DNA from: Massilia sp. NR 4-1
Lineage (GTDB): Bacteria; Pseudomonadota; Gammaproteobacteria; Burkholderiales; Burkholderiaceae_D
Length of the DNA: 64,000 nt
Reading direction: 5' to 3'
Assembly: GCF_001191005.1 (NCBI RefSeq)
Contig: NZ_CP012201.1
Location: forward strand, 310,001 to 374,000
Shown here: piece after piece, positions 22,714 through 32,031 of the stretch
Layout of the letters: each line of letters starts with the position of its first letter
Position numbering within the stretch: position 1 is the first letter of the stretch
Notes under the pieces: generated by a model
Seen by the model: only the letters and a program-made list of their open reading frames with translations
The model's database searches: none
Told to the model about the DNA's origin: nothing
Made by a program: the position numbers and the translations under genes

Positions 22714-24927
22714 ATGACCATCGATATAAGCCAGTTCTTTCAGGTCTTCTTCGACGAGGCCGAAGAGCTGCTGGCTGAAATGGAAAGGCTGCTGCTGGCC
22801 GTCGACGTGGAGGCGCCGACCGAAGAGGATCTGAACGCCATCTTCCGTACCGCGCACTCGGTGAAGGGCGGCGCGTCCACCTTCGGCCTGAGCGATATGA
22901 CGGAAGTGACGCATATCCTGGAAACCCTGCTGGACCGCATTCGCAAAGGCGAGATGGCGCTGACCGGCGAGCATGTCGACGCCTTCCTGGCGGCCAAGGA
23001 TATTTTGAAGATGCAGCTGGACGGCCACCGCCTCGGTTCGGCCGTGGACCAGGATGCGGTGGGCGATGTGCGCATGATGCTGCAATCGCTGGCCCAGGAC
23101 GTGCACGTGGCGGCGCTGGCCCCGGTCGCGCCCTCGTTCCAGACCGCGGCGCGCGAAAGTGCGGCGGTGGACCACAGCGGCGGCGCGCGCTACCGCCTGG
23201 AACTGCCGAAAATGGACCACCGCGAGGTGACGGCGCTGGCGGCCGAACTGGGCCTGCTGGGCCACGTCACGGTGACCCCGCTCGACCACGACCGCAACGC
23301 CATGGTGGTGACCACCCACGAGAGCCTGGACGATATCATCGCCATCTGCTCCTTCGTGCTGAATACCGAAGACATGACGGTGACCGAGCTGCCGGCCCTG
23401 ACGCCGGAGCAGGAAGCGAAGGAGCGGGCGGAACGGGCGCGCGTCGAAGGCGAACTCGGTTACGGCTTCTTCGATCCGGTCGATACCGCGCCGGCCGCGC
23501 CGGCGGCCAGCCAGGGCGGCGATCCGGGCTACGGTTTCTTCCAGCCGCTCGACGAGATCCGCGCCAATGCCGGCGCCGCCGGCGAGGATGCGCAAGGCTA
23601 TGGCTTCTTCCAGCCGCTGGAAACCATCCGCGCCCAGGCCGGCATCAAGGACACGCCGCCCGAAGTCAAGCCGGTCGAGGAAGCCGAGAAGAAACCGGTG
23701 AAGAAGGAAGCGGCCGACAAGCCGGCCGCGCATGGCGCCGAATCGTCCTCGATCCGTGTCTCGATCGAGAAGGTCGACCAGCTCATCAACCTGGTGGGCG
23801 AACTGGTGATCACCCAGGCGATGATCGAGCAGCGCGCCGATTCGCTCGACCCCATGGTCTACGAACGCCTGCTGAGCGGCATCAGCCAGCTCACGCGCAA
23901 TACCCGCGACCTGCAGGAAGCGGTGATGTCGATCCGCATGATGCCGATGGACTTCGTGTTCTCGCGCTTCCCGCGTATGGTGCGCGACCTGGCCTCCAAG
24001 CTGGGCAAGAAGGTCGACTTCATCACCCACGGCGCCGCCACGGAGCTGGACAAGGGCCTGATCGAGCGCATCGTCGATCCGCTCACCCACCTGGTGCGCA
24101 ACAGCATCGACCACGGCATCGAAATGCCGGAAGCGCGCCGCGCCGCCGGCAAGAGCGAGGCGGGGCGCCTGTTCCTCTCGGCCAGCCACCAGGGCGGCAA
24201 TATCATCATCGAGGTGTCCGACGATGGCGGCGGCCTGAATCGCGAGAAGATCCTGGCCAAGGCCAAGGAGCGCGGCCTGCCGCTGTCCGACAATATGAGC
24301 GACGCCGACGTCTGGCAGCTGATCTTCGCGCCCGGCTTCTCCACCGCCGACGCCGTGACCGACGTCTCCGGCCGCGGCGTGGGCATGGACGTGGTCAAGC
24401 GCAATATCACGGCCATGGGCGGCTCGGTCGACATCCGTTCGGCCAAGGGCTTCGGCACCACCATGTCGATCTCGCTGCCGCTCACGCTGGCCATCCTGGA
24501 CGGCATGTCGATCCGCGTCGGCGAGGAGGTCTACATTCTGCCGCTGGGCTTCGTGATCGAGTCGCTGCAGCCGACGCCGGACGACGTCAAGGAAATTTCC
24601 GGCAAAGGCAAGGTGATCAAGGTGCGCGGCGAATACCTGCCGCTGATCCCGCTGTACCAGATGTTCGACATCGTGCCGCGCTTTACCGATCCGTCGCAGG
24701 GCATCCTGGTGATCCTCGAAACGGAAGGGCGCAAAGCCTGCCTCTTCGTCGACGAGCTGGTGGGCCAGCAGCAGGTCGTGGTCAAGAACCTCGAATCGAA
24801 CTACCGCAAGGTGGCCGGCATTTCCGGCGCCACCATCCTGGGGGACGGCGGCGTCTCCCTGATCCTGGACGTGGCGGCGCTGATCCGCTCCTCGCGCCAG
24901 CTGGCCGACGAATCCATTTTTTCGTGA
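22714..24927 (+). CDS. cheA: chemotaxis histidine kinase CheA
   Basis: 737 residues. P1 Hpt domain with H48 (RTAHSVKGGA); P2-like CheY-binding domain about 158-226; linker; P3 dimerisation from about 345 (SIRVSIEKVDQLINLVGELVI would begin it); P4 ATPase with N-box LVRNSIDHGIE near 460 and VSDDGGGLN near 501; P5 CheW-like domain at the C-terminus. The linker carries three GYGFF motifs at 249, 272 and 295, a strict 23-residue period, each followed by D/Q-P. CheA phosphorylates CheY and CheB in response to receptors. Centre of the che operon, 37 nt after the CheY-like gene. Confidence 0.97.
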   Translation: MTIDISQFFQVFFDEAEELLAEMERLLLAVDVEAPTEEDLNAIFRTAHSVKGGASTFGLSDMTEVTHILETLLDRIRKGEMALTGEHVDAFLAAKDILKMQLDGHRLGSAVDQDAVGDVRMMLQSLAQDVHVAALAPVAPSFQTAARESAAVDHSGGARYRLELPKMDHREVTALAAELGLLGHVTVTPLDHDRNAMVVTTHESLDDIIAICSFVLNTEDMTVTELPALTPEQEAKERAERARVEGELGYGFFDPVDTAPAAPAASQGGDPGYGFFQPLDEIRANAGAAGEDAQGYGFFQPLETIRAQAGIKDTPPEVKPVEEAEKKPVKKEAADKPAAHGAESSSIRVSIEKVDQLINLVGELVITQAMIEQRADSLDPMVYERLLSGISQLTRNTRDLQEAVMSIRMMPMDFVFSRFPRMVRDLASKLGKKVDFITHGAATELDKGLIERIVDPLTHLVRNSIDHGIEMPEARRAAGKSEAGRLFLSASHQGGNIIIEVSDDGGGLNREKILAKAKERGLPLSDNMSDADVWQLIFAPGFSTADAVTDVSGRGVGMDVVKRNITAMGGSVDIRSAKGFGTTMSISLPLTLAILDGMSIRVGEEVYILPLGFVIESLQPTPDDVKEISGKGKVIKVRGEYLPLIPLYQMFDIVPRFTDPSQGILVILETEGRKACLFVDELVGQQQVVVKNLESNYRKVAGISGATILGDGGVSLILDVAALIRSSRQLADESIFS

Positions 24928-24960
24928 CGCATTGTAAGTAACCGGGAAGGAAAAACCATC

Positions 24961-25452
24961 ATGTCAGACGCAGTTCAAACCGCAGGCGCCAAGGATATTG
25001 CCGGCCACGAGTTCCTGGCCTTCAAGCTCGGCGCCGAGGAATACGGCATCGACATTCTGAAAGTGCAGGAAATCCGCGGCTACGAGGCCGTGACCCGGAT
25101 CGCCAATGCCCCCGAGTTCATCAAGGGCGTGATCAATCTGCGCGGCATCATCATCCCGGTGGTGGACATGCGCATCAAATTCAATCTGGGCGAGCCGGTG
25201 TATGACCAGTTCACGGTCGTCATCATCCTCAACATCAACGGCCGCGTGGTCGGCATGGTGGTCGACAGCGTGTCCGACGTGACCACGCTGGCGCCCGAGC
25301 AAGTCAAGCAGGCGCCCGAGATGGGCACCGCTTTCAGCACCGAATACATGATCGGCCTGGGCACCATCGATGAGCGCATGCTGATCCTGGTGGACATCGA
25401 CAAGCTGATGTCCAGCCCCGAAATGGGCCTGATAGAACAACTGGCGGCTTAA
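24961..25452 (+). CDS. cheW: chemotaxis coupling protein CheW
   Basis: 163-residue SH3-like adaptor that links receptors to CheA. Typical segments: EFLAFKLGAEEYGIDILKVQEIRGYE, FIKGVINLRGIIIPVVDMR and EYMIGLGTIDERMLILVDIDKL. It lies 33 nt after cheA with GGAAGG-type purine-rich sequence upstream of the ATG. Soluble, associated with membrane receptor arrays. Confidence 0.97.
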   Translation: MSDAVQTAGAKDIAGHEFLAFKLGAEEYGIDILKVQEIRGYEAVTRIANAPEFIKGVINLRGIIIPVVDMRIKFNLGEPVYDQFTVVIILNINGRVVGMVVDSVSDVTTLAPEQVKQAPEMGTAFSTEYMIGLGTIDERMLILVDIDKLMSSPEMGLIEQLAA

Positions 25453-25525
25453 GATCAAACAGCCGGCATCAACCCGCCAGAGGATGAACCGGCATAAGGA
25501 CAGAAAGGCTACAAGGGAGACTGCG

Positions 25526-27268
25526 ATGAATGTGCGCGACTATAAAATCGGGACGAGGTTGGGTTTTGGCTTTGGTGTGCTGCTGTTGATACTGGTGGTG
25601 ATGGACCTGTCGGCCGGCATTCTGAATTATCGCAATAAAACCCAGCTGACCGCCGGCCTGGATCTGACCACGGCCAAGAACCAGCAGGCGCAGGCCATGA
25701 AGAGCGCGATGCTGGAAACCGGCATTGCCATGCGCAATATCGGCCTGCAATCGGATGTGAACCTGATGCAGAAGGAAGAGGGCAAGGTCAAGGACCAGCG
25801 CCAGCGCTACGACGCGGCGCGCAGCAAGCTGCAAAGCCTGGGTCTGAACGAGACCGAGAACAAGGTGCTGGCCGACATCGCCGCCCTCGACCGCGACGTC
25901 GACGCCGCCTTCAAGGAAGCGATCGGCCAGGTGCTGGCCTTCAATAGCGAAGGCGCGGCCAAGGTCATTGCCAGCCGCATCGACCCGCTCAACCAGCAAA
26001 CCCTGGCTTCGCTCAACAAGCTGGTGGACCTGCAGCAGGCCGCCGCGCGCGAAATGCAGGAACGCTCGGTCACGGCCGACACCAGCCTGATGGTCTTCCT
26101 CTTCGTGCTGGGCGGCGCGGCGGTGGCCATCGGCATCGTGTTTTCGGTCTACATCACGCGCTCCATCACGGTGCCGCTGTCGGGCGCCGTCGCCGTGGCG
26201 CAGAAGGTGGCGGCCGGCGAACTGACCTCGGACGTGTATGTGGAAGGCAAGGACGAAACCAGCGAGCTGCTGCAGGCGCTGAAAGACATGAACGACAGCC
26301 TGGTGAGCACCGTCAGCCAGGTGCGCAACGGCACCGAGACCATCACCACCGCCTCGCGCGAAATCGCCTCCGGCAATGCCGACCTGTCCGGCCGCACCGA
26401 ATCGCAAGCCTCCTCGCTGGAGGAAACCGCCAGCTCGATGGAAGAACTGACGTCGACCGTGAAGCAGAATGCCGACAATGCGCGCCAGGCCAACCAACTT
26501 GCGGTTTCGGCATCGTCGGTGGCGGTCAAGGGCGGCACCGTGGTGGCCCAGGTGGTCGACACCATGGGCTCGATCAAGGAAAGCTCGCGCAAGATCGTCG
26601 ACATCATCGGCGTCATCGACAGCATCGCTTTCCAGACCAATATCCTGGCGCTGAACGCCGCCGTGGAAGCGGCGCGCGCCGGCGAACAGGGCCGCGGCTT
26701 CGCCGTGGTGGCCTCCGAAGTGCGCAATCTGGCGCAGCGCTCGGCCGGCGCGGCCAAGGAAATCAAGGCCCTGATCGACGATTCCGTGGTCAAGGTCGAT
26801 GCGGGCGGGCGCCTGGTGGACGAAGCCGGCCAGACCATGGACCTGATCGTGACCTCGATCAAGCAGGTGGCCGACATCATGGGTGAGATCACCGCCGCCA
26901 CCCAGGAGCAAAGCAACGGCATCGAGGAAGTCAACCAGGCCATCACGCAGATGGATGAGATGACCCAGCAGAATGCCGCCCTGGTGGAGCAGGCCGCGGC
27001 CGCCGCCGAGAGCATGCAGGAGCAGGCGCAGCGCCTGGCCGAAGCGGTCAGCATCTTCAAGCTGTCCGGCGACGAAGCCATGCTGAAACGCCCGGTGCTG
27101 GCGCCGCGCGCGCCGGCCATCGTCAAGGCGGCTGCGCCGTCGGTGCCGGTGGTGGTGGCGCCGCCGGCCGAAGCGCCGGCTGCAAGAACGGCCGAGAAAC
27201 CGGCGGCCAAGCCGGCGCCGAAGAAAATGGCGTCCGCTCCAGCGGGCGACGACTGGGAAGAGTTTTAA
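25526..27268 (+). CDS. methyl-accepting chemotaxis protein
   Basis: 580 residues from the ATG at 25526 (AGGGAG upstream). Layout: transmembrane helix at about 10-30, periplasmic four-helix-type sensor domain of about 150 residues, second helix near 190-210, HAMP domain, then the methylation and signalling helices with the hairpin tip containing ALNAAVEAARAGEQGRGFAVVA. The C-terminus is a long Ala/Pro linker ending DDWEEF, resembling the NWETF pentapeptide that tethers CheR and CheB. Ligand unknown. Encoded between cheW and cheR. Confidence 0.95.
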   Translation: MNVRDYKIGTRLGFGFGVLLLILVVMDLSAGILNYRNKTQLTAGLDLTTAKNQQAQAMKSAMLETGIAMRNIGLQSDVNLMQKEEGKVKDQRQRYDAARSKLQSLGLNETENKVLADIAALDRDVDAAFKEAIGQVLAFNSEGAAKVIASRIDPLNQQTLASLNKLVDLQQAAAREMQERSVTADTSLMVFLFVLGGAAVAIGIVFSVYITRSITVPLSGAVAVAQKVAAGELTSDVYVEGKDETSELLQALKDMNDSLVSTVSQVRNGTETITTASREIASGNADLSGRTESQASSLEETASSMEELTSTVKQNADNARQANQLAVSASSVAVKGGTVVAQVVDTMGSIKESSRKIVDIIGVIDSIAFQTNILALNAAVEAARAGEQGRGFAVVASEVRNLAQRSAGAAKEIKALIDDSVVKVDAGGRLVDEAGQTMDLIVTSIKQVADIMGEITAATQEQSNGIEEVNQAITQMDEMTQQNAALVEQAAAAAESMQEQAQRLAEAVSIFKLSGDEAMLKRPVLAPRAPAIVKAAAPSVPVVVAPPAEAPAARTAEKPAAKPAPKKMASAPAGDDWEEF

Positions 27269-27354
27269 GTAGTATTGCGCTGTAGGCAGGGGCGGCTGTC
27301 ATCCGTCCCGCCCTGTGAGGCATTGTTATAAGTAGTTCATAAGAGGTAATACAC

Positions 27355-28227
27355 ATGCCGCAAACAAGAGACACCGTCAAAGAGTTTGACTTCAACGCCA
27401 AGGACTTCGAGCGGGTCCGAGCCATGATTTACAAACGGGCCGGCATTGCGCTGGCCGACAGCAAGCAGGAGATGGTGTATAGCCGCCTGGCGCGGCGTTT
27501 GCGCGCCACCGGCATCAATTCCTTCGTCCGCTACCTGGATGATCTGGAAGCCGGCCGTCTGGGCGCCGAGTGGGAAGCCTTCACCAACGCCCTGACCACC
27601 AATCTGACTTCGTTTTTCCGGGAAGCCCACCATTTCCCGCTGCTGGCCGAGCATATCAAGCATAAACGCGGCGAACAGCTGAATATCTGGTGCTCGGCCA
27701 GCTCCACCGGCGAGGAGCCGTATTCGATCGCCATCACCGCCTGCGAGGCCTTCAACACGCTGACGCCGCCGGTGCACATCATCGCCACCGACATCGACAC
27801 CAATGTGCTGAACACCGCCGCCAACGGCGTGTATCCGATCGAGCGCATCGAAAAGATGCCGATGGAGCAGCAGCGCCGCTTCTTCTTGCGCGGCAAGGGC
27901 GACAAGGCCGGCCTGGTGCGCGTGCGCCCCGAGCTGCGCCAGCTGATCACCTTCCGTCAACTGAATCTGCTGGAGGACGACTGGGCCATCCGCGGCCCCT
28001 TCGATGCGATCTTCTGCCGCAATGTGATGATCTATTTCGACAAGGCGACCCAGCGCAAGATCCTGTCGCGCTTCGTGCCCCTGATGCGTTCCGACGCCCT
28101 GCTGTTTGCCGGCCATTCCGAGAATTTCCTGTATGTCTCGGATTCGCTCAAGCTGCGCGGCAAGACCGTCTACGAGCTGGATGCGGCACACCGCAGCGCT
28201 GGCGCCAAGGCGCCCCAACGAGCATGA
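27355..28227 (+). CDS. cheR: chemotaxis protein methyltransferase CheR
   Basis: 290 residues. Uses SAM to methylate receptor glutamates for adaptation. N-terminal helical domain then the catalytic domain with WCSASSTGEEPYSIAI (SAM motif I region), IIATDIDTNVLNTA and IFCRNVMIYFDKATQ. Length and order match CheR. It follows the receptor gene and precedes cheD by 10 nt. Confidence 0.97.
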   Translation: MPQTRDTVKEFDFNAKDFERVRAMIYKRAGIALADSKQEMVYSRLARRLRATGINSFVRYLDDLEAGRLGAEWEAFTNALTTNLTSFFREAHHFPLLAEHIKHKRGEQLNIWCSASSTGEEPYSIAITACEAFNTLTPPVHIIATDIDTNVLNTAANGVYPIERIEKMPMEQQRRFFLRGKGDKAGLVRVRPELRQLITFRQLNLLEDDWAIRGPFDAIFCRNVMIYFDKATQRKILSRFVPLMRSDALLFAGHSENFLYVSDSLKLRGKTVYELDAAHRSAGAKAPQRA

Positions 28228-28237
28228 GATAGACGCC

Positions 28238-28837
28238 ATGGATAAAGAACAATTTGCCACCAATGTCTACTTCGACCGGACCTTCGACTGCGAAGCGGCC
28301 AAGATCCTGCCGGGGGAATATTATTTCACCAGCAAGGACATGCTGATCGTGACCGTGCTCGGTTCCTGCGTCTCGGCCTGCATCCGCGACCGCAACACGG
28401 GCCTGGGCGGCATGAACCACTTCATGCTGCCGGATGGCGGCTCGGACGCCAACAGCCCGATCTCGGCCTCGGCGCGCTATGGCACGTATGCGATGGAAAT
28501 CCTGATTAACGACTTGCTCAAAGCCGGTGCGCGGCGCGAGAATATGGAAGCGAAGGTATTTGGCGGCGGCGCGGTGCTGAAAGGCTTCACGGCCATGAAT
28601 GTGGGCGAACGCAACGCCGCTTTCGTGCAAACCTTCCTGCGCAACGAGAAGATCCGCATCGTGGCCGAGGATCTCAACGATATCTATCCGCGCAAGGTGT
28701 ACTTCTTCCCGCGCACGGGCAAGGTGCTGGTGAAAAAGCTGATGCAGACCCATAACGACACGCTGGCCAAACGCGAAATCGAATACGCCAGCCGCCTCAA
28801 AGTGCAGCCGGTGGGCGGCGAGGTCGAGCTGTTCTGA
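28238..28837 (+). CDS. cheD: chemoreceptor glutamine deamidase CheD
   Basis: 199 residues from the ATG at 28238; upstream in-frame ATGs would overlap cheR. Catalytic triad residues appear as T39 and C44 in VTVLGSCVSACIRD and H61 in GGMNHFMLPDG. It deamidates receptor glutamines and in some species interacts with CheC. No cheC is seen here. Same operon as cheR and cheB. Confidence 0.95.
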   Translation: MDKEQFATNVYFDRTFDCEAAKILPGEYYFTSKDMLIVTVLGSCVSACIRDRNTGLGGMNHFMLPDGGSDANSPISASARYGTYAMEILINDLLKAGARRENMEAKVFGGGAVLKGFTAMNVGERNAAFVQTFLRNEKIRIVAEDLNDIYPRKVYFFPRTGKVLVKKLMQTHNDTLAKREIEYASRLKVQPVGGEVELF

Positions 28838-28897
28838 CAGTAGGCATAAGAAAAAACGTCACGCAAAAACAACCAAGAGAAAGCAACAGAGGTAGCC

Positions 28898-29968
28898 ATG
28901 AAGACCAAAGTCCTGATCGTGGACGACTCGGCGCTGATCCGCAGCGTCATGACCGAGATTATCAATAGCCAGCCCGATATGGAGGTGGTGGGCGTGGCCC
29001 CCGATCCGCTGGTGGCGCGCGAGCTGATCAAGCAGACCAATCCCGACGTGCTGACCCTGGACGTCGAGATGCCGAAGATGGATGGCCTGGACTTTCTGGA
29101 AAAGCTGATGCGCCTGCGGCCGATGCCGGTGGTGATGGTGTCCTCGCTGACCGAGCGCGGTTCCGAGATCACCATGCGCGCGCTGGAGCTGGGCGCGGTC
29201 GATTTCGTGACCAAGCCGAAAATCTCGATCCAGACCGGCATGCGCGAATACACCGACCTGATCGCCGACAAGATCCGCGCCGCCTCGAAGGCGCGCATCC
29301 GCGCCCGCACCCTGGCGCAGCCCGGCGCCGAGGGCGCGGCGCCGCTGCCGCAGCTGCGCAACCCGCTGATGTCGTCGGAAAAACTGATCATCGTCGGCGC
29401 CTCCACCGGCGGCACCGAAGCGATCCGCGAATTCCTGATGCAGATGCCGTCCGATTGCCCGGGCATCCTGATCACCCAGCATATGCCGGAAGGCTTCACG
29501 CGCTCCTTCGCCAAGCGCCTCGATTCGCTGTGCAAGATTTCTGTGCTGGAATCGGCCGGCAACGAGCGGGTGCTGCCGGGCCATGCCTATATCGCGCCGG
29601 GCCACTCGCACCTGCTGCTGACGCGTTCCGGCGCCAACTATATGACCAAGCTCGACCAGAGCGAGCCGGTCAACCGCCACCGTCCCTCGGTCGACGTGCT
29701 GTTCCGTTCGGCCGCCCAGAACGCGGGCAAGAACGCGGTCGGCGTGATTTTGACCGGCATGGGCAAGGATGGCGCCGCAGGCATGTTGGAGATGAAGACG
29801 GCGGGGGCGTATAATTTTGCACAGGATGAAGCCAGCTGCGTCGTGTTCGGCATGCCGCGCGAAGCGATTGCGGTCGGCGCCACGCACGAGGTCGGTGCCC
29901 TGCAAGCGCTGCCGGGCATGGTGCTGGGCTATCTGGCGCAGCACGGTAAGCGCGCTTTGCGCGTTTGA
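28898..29968 (+). CDS. cheB: chemotaxis response regulator methylesterase CheB
   Basis: 356 residues. N-terminal receiver domain with D9/D10 and phospho-acceptor D55 (TLDVEMPKMDG), linker, and C-terminal methylesterase domain with S169 in VGASTGGTEAI, H195 in TQHMPEGF and D291 in MGKDGAAGM. It removes receptor methyl groups when phosphorylated by CheA, opposing CheR. Confidence 0.97.
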   Translation: MKTKVLIVDDSALIRSVMTEIINSQPDMEVVGVAPDPLVARELIKQTNPDVLTLDVEMPKMDGLDFLEKLMRLRPMPVVMVSSLTERGSEITMRALELGAVDFVTKPKISIQTGMREYTDLIADKIRAASKARIRARTLAQPGAEGAAPLPQLRNPLMSSEKLIIVGASTGGTEAIREFLMQMPSDCPGILITQHMPEGFTRSFAKRLDSLCKISVLESAGNERVLPGHAYIAPGHSHLLLTRSGANYMTKLDQSEPVNRHRPSVDVLFRSAAQNAGKNAVGVILTGMGKDGAAGMLEMKTAGAYNFAQDEASCVVFGMPREAIAVGATHEVGALQALPGMVLGYLAQHGKRALRV

Positions 29969-30020
29969 TACGCTATTCCCCGCGATTTGGGGCTGTTTGT
30001 TCGCCTTAAAGCAACGAAAA

Positions 30021-30029
30021 TGCTATCCT
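30021..30029 (+). promoter_or_regulatory. possible extended -10 promoter before cheY
   Basis: TGC-TATCCT in the 123-bp cheB-cheY gap, about 63 bp before the ATG. The -35 is not convincing. It could give cheY extra expression independent of the long operon transcript. Confidence 0.3.
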
Positions 30030-30091
30030 ACAAAGAGCTGGTGCTTCCAGACACTATTTATAACCGCGTAAAAGAATCAACGGAGTAATTC

Positions 30092-30481
30092 ATGGCTGAT
30101 CCAAAGATGAAATTTTTAGTTGTTGACGATTTTTCGACGATGCGCCGCATCGTCCGGAATCTGTTAAAAGAACTGGGTTATGCCAATGTGGACGAGGCTG
30201 AGGACGGCGTCATGGCGCTGGCCAAGCTGCGCGCCGAGCAGTTCGACTTCGTCGTGTCGGACTGGAATATGCCGAATATGGACGGCCTGACCATGCTGCA
30301 AAACATTCGTGCCGATCCCGCGCTGGCCAAGCTGCCGGTGCTGATGGTGACGGCCGAAGCGAAAAAGGAAAACATCATCGCGGCGGCCCAGGCCGGCGCC
30401 AACGGCTATGTCGTGAAACCGTTCACGGCCGCCACCCTCGATGAGAAACTCAACAAGATCTTCGAGAAACTCGGAGCTTGA
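30092..30481 (+). CDS. cheY: chemotaxis response regulator CheY
   Basis: 129-residue single receiver domain that binds the flagellar switch when phosphorylated. Key residues fall at exactly the enterobacterial positions: D12, D13, D57, T87 and K109. Segments VDDFSTMRRIVRNLLKELGY and VVSDWNMPNMDGL are near-identical to classic CheY. Last recognised gene of the chemotaxis run; a terminator follows at 30752. Confidence 0.97.
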   Translation: MADPKMKFLVVDDFSTMRRIVRNLLKELGYANVDEAEDGVMALAKLRAEQFDFVVSDWNMPNMDGLTMLQNIRADPALAKLPVLMVTAEAKKENIIAAAQAGANGYVVKPFTAATLDEKLNKIFEKLGA

Positions 30482-30484
30482 TGC

Positions 30485-30742
30485 ATGAACCAGCTTTCCG
30501 CCATCGACGCCGCGCTTGCGGCGCGCGGGCCGGGTGCAACCGGGCTGGCAGCCTGTGGTCATACGGCCACGGCGCTGCCGGTGCGTGAGCGCCGGCCGGG
30601 GCAGGGAAGCTGGCGCGGCAAGGCGGCCGGCGCCAGCGCTGCCGGCCGCAACCGGCCCGGCCATGGGGCTGGCCTGAGCGAAAACGCGGCGCTACAGGAT
30701 ACCCATGGGGCCGGCGGCCTGCTTGCAAGCGTAGGCTGCTAA
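30485..30742 (+). CDS. doubtful 85-residue open frame after cheY
   Basis: Frame of 85 codons starting 4 nt after the cheY stop, with GGAG 8 nt before the ATG. The protein is Gly/Ala/Arg-rich and low in complexity, with no domain recognised. Codon use is mixed, with several rare choices. It could be a small accessory protein, the decayed remains of a gene that once followed cheY, or chance in a GC-rich leader. The stretch 30482-30751 holds nothing else I could identify. Confidence 0.25.
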   Translation: MNQLSAIDAALAARGPGATGLAACGHTATALPVRERRPGQGSWRGKAAGASAAGRNRPGHGAGLSENAALQDTHGAGGLLASVGC

Positions 30743-30751
30743 AGCCTGAAC

Positions 30752-30775
30752 TGCCGCCTGCGGGCGGCATTTTTT
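30752..30775 (+). terminator. rho-independent terminator closing the che operon
   Basis: TGCCGCC (30752-30758) pairs with GGCGGCA (30763-30769) around TGCG, followed by six T. It separates the flhDC-mot-che cluster from the next gene. Confidence 0.88.
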
Positions 30776-30791
30776 ATGGGGCGCGCACATC

Positions 30792-32003
30792 ATGCACCAG
30801 ACCCATTTCCTCGTCCGGGAGCCGCTGCTCGATCCGAAGCAGCGCGTGGTCGGTTATGAACTGAGCTGGCAGCATGACGCCGCCGTGCCGCCCACCCAGG
30901 CCGAACTGGAAGACCTAGTGGGCTTCGTGGCTGCCCAGGTCTGCCATCCCGACCAGGGCTGGCTGTTGCGCGACAAAACCCTTTTCCTCGCGGCCGTGCC
31001 GGCCATGCTCTCCACCGACGCCCTGCACAATCTGCCGCCGGAGCACACCGTGCTCTCGCTCAAGACCTCGGAACTGGCGAATGCCGACACCATGGCCGCC
31101 GTGCAGGCGCTGCGTGCCGGCGGCGTCGGCATCCTGCTGCGCGAAGCCGACCTGGCGCGCGTCGGCAGCCGCCTCGGCACCGTGTGTTCGTATGTGGAAG
31201 TGCGCTTTTCCGGCGCCGATGTGGGCGCGCAGGCGCGCACCTATGCCGCGCTCAAGCAATCGACGGTGAGGATGGTGGGGCGGCCGGTGACCACCTGGGC
31301 CGATTTCGACGCCTGCGCCGCCCTCGGGCTGGACGCCTTCGTCGGCAAGCTGCACCTGACGCCGCGCCCTGGCACCGATGGCAAGGGCATGAATCCGGCG
31401 CAGACCGTGATCTTGCAGCTGATGCAGATGGTGAACGCCAATGCCGATGTGGTCCAGCTGGAAAACGTGCTCAAGCGCGACGCCGCGCTGTCCTATAAAC
31501 TGCTGCGCTACATTAACTCGGCCGGCTTTGGTGCCGGGCGCGAAATCCAGTCGCTGAAACAGGCCATCACCTTGCTTGGCTATCAGCCCCTGTACCGCTG
31601 GCTGACCCTGCTGCTGGCCACCGCCAGCACCAGCGGCTACTCGCCGGTCCTGCTGGAAACGGCCGTGGTGCGCGGCCGCCTGGCCGAACTGCTCGGTGTC
31701 GGCGCCGTCGGCAAGGCCGAAGCCGAAAACATCTTCGTCGCCGGCATGTTCTCCCTGCTCGACAGGCTGCTCGGCATTCCCATGAAAGAGGTGCTCGACG
31801 CCATCCAGCTCTCCGACGAAGTGACGCGCGCCTTGCTGACGCGCGGCGGCAAATACGGTCCCTATCTGGCGCTGGCCGAAGCCTGCGAGCTGAATTCAAA
31901 CCTGGTGTCGAGCCTGGCGGCCAGCCTGCACATCAGTCCGGCGGACGTCAACAAAGCCCACCTCTCCGCGCTCGCCTGGACCCAAGCCTTGACCAGCGCC
32001 TGA
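30792..32003 (+). CDS. EAL-like/HDOD domain signalling protein
   Basis: 403 residues. The N-terminal region (about 5-195) resembles the degenerate EAL domains of YuxH/CdgJ-type proteins: FLVREPLLDPKQRVVGYELSW, then VLSLKTSELA, but the catalytic ExLxR and metal ligands of active c-di-GMP phosphodiesterases are not recognisable. The C-terminal HDOD domain runs from about 200 (LQLMQMVNANADVVQLENVLKRD begins it) through LLRYINSAGFG and IQSLKQAITLLGY. Such proteins influence motility in other bacteria, which fits its place after the che operon. It has its own transcription start, being behind a terminator. Confidence 0.85.
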   Translation: MHQTHFLVREPLLDPKQRVVGYELSWQHDAAVPPTQAELEDLVGFVAAQVCHPDQGWLLRDKTLFLAAVPAMLSTDALHNLPPEHTVLSLKTSELANADTMAAVQALRAGGVGILLREADLARVGSRLGTVCSYVEVRFSGADVGAQARTYAALKQSTVRMVGRPVTTWADFDACAALGLDAFVGKLHLTPRPGTDGKGMNPAQTVILQLMQMVNANADVVQLENVLKRDAALSYKLLRYINSAGFGAGREIQSLKQAITLLGYQPLYRWLTLLLATASTSGYSPVLLETAVVRGRLAELLGVGAVGKAEAENIFVAGMFSLLDRLLGIPMKEVLDAIQLSDEVTRALLTRGGKYGPYLALAEACELNSNLVSSLAASLHISPADVNKAHLSALAWTQALTSA

Positions 32004-32031
32004 GCCCAGCGAGTTTGCGCCAAATCAGACA

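Noticed and set aside
30008..30036. Sigma-28 promoter before cheY (TTAAAGCAA region)
   Set aside because: The -35-like TAAAG is present but the -10 at 11-bp spacing reads TCCTACAA, a poor match to GCCGATAA.
30164..30770. Minus-strand frames antisense to cheY and its 3' region
   Set aside because: Low-complexity Arg/Ala/Pro products overlapping cheY and the terminator.
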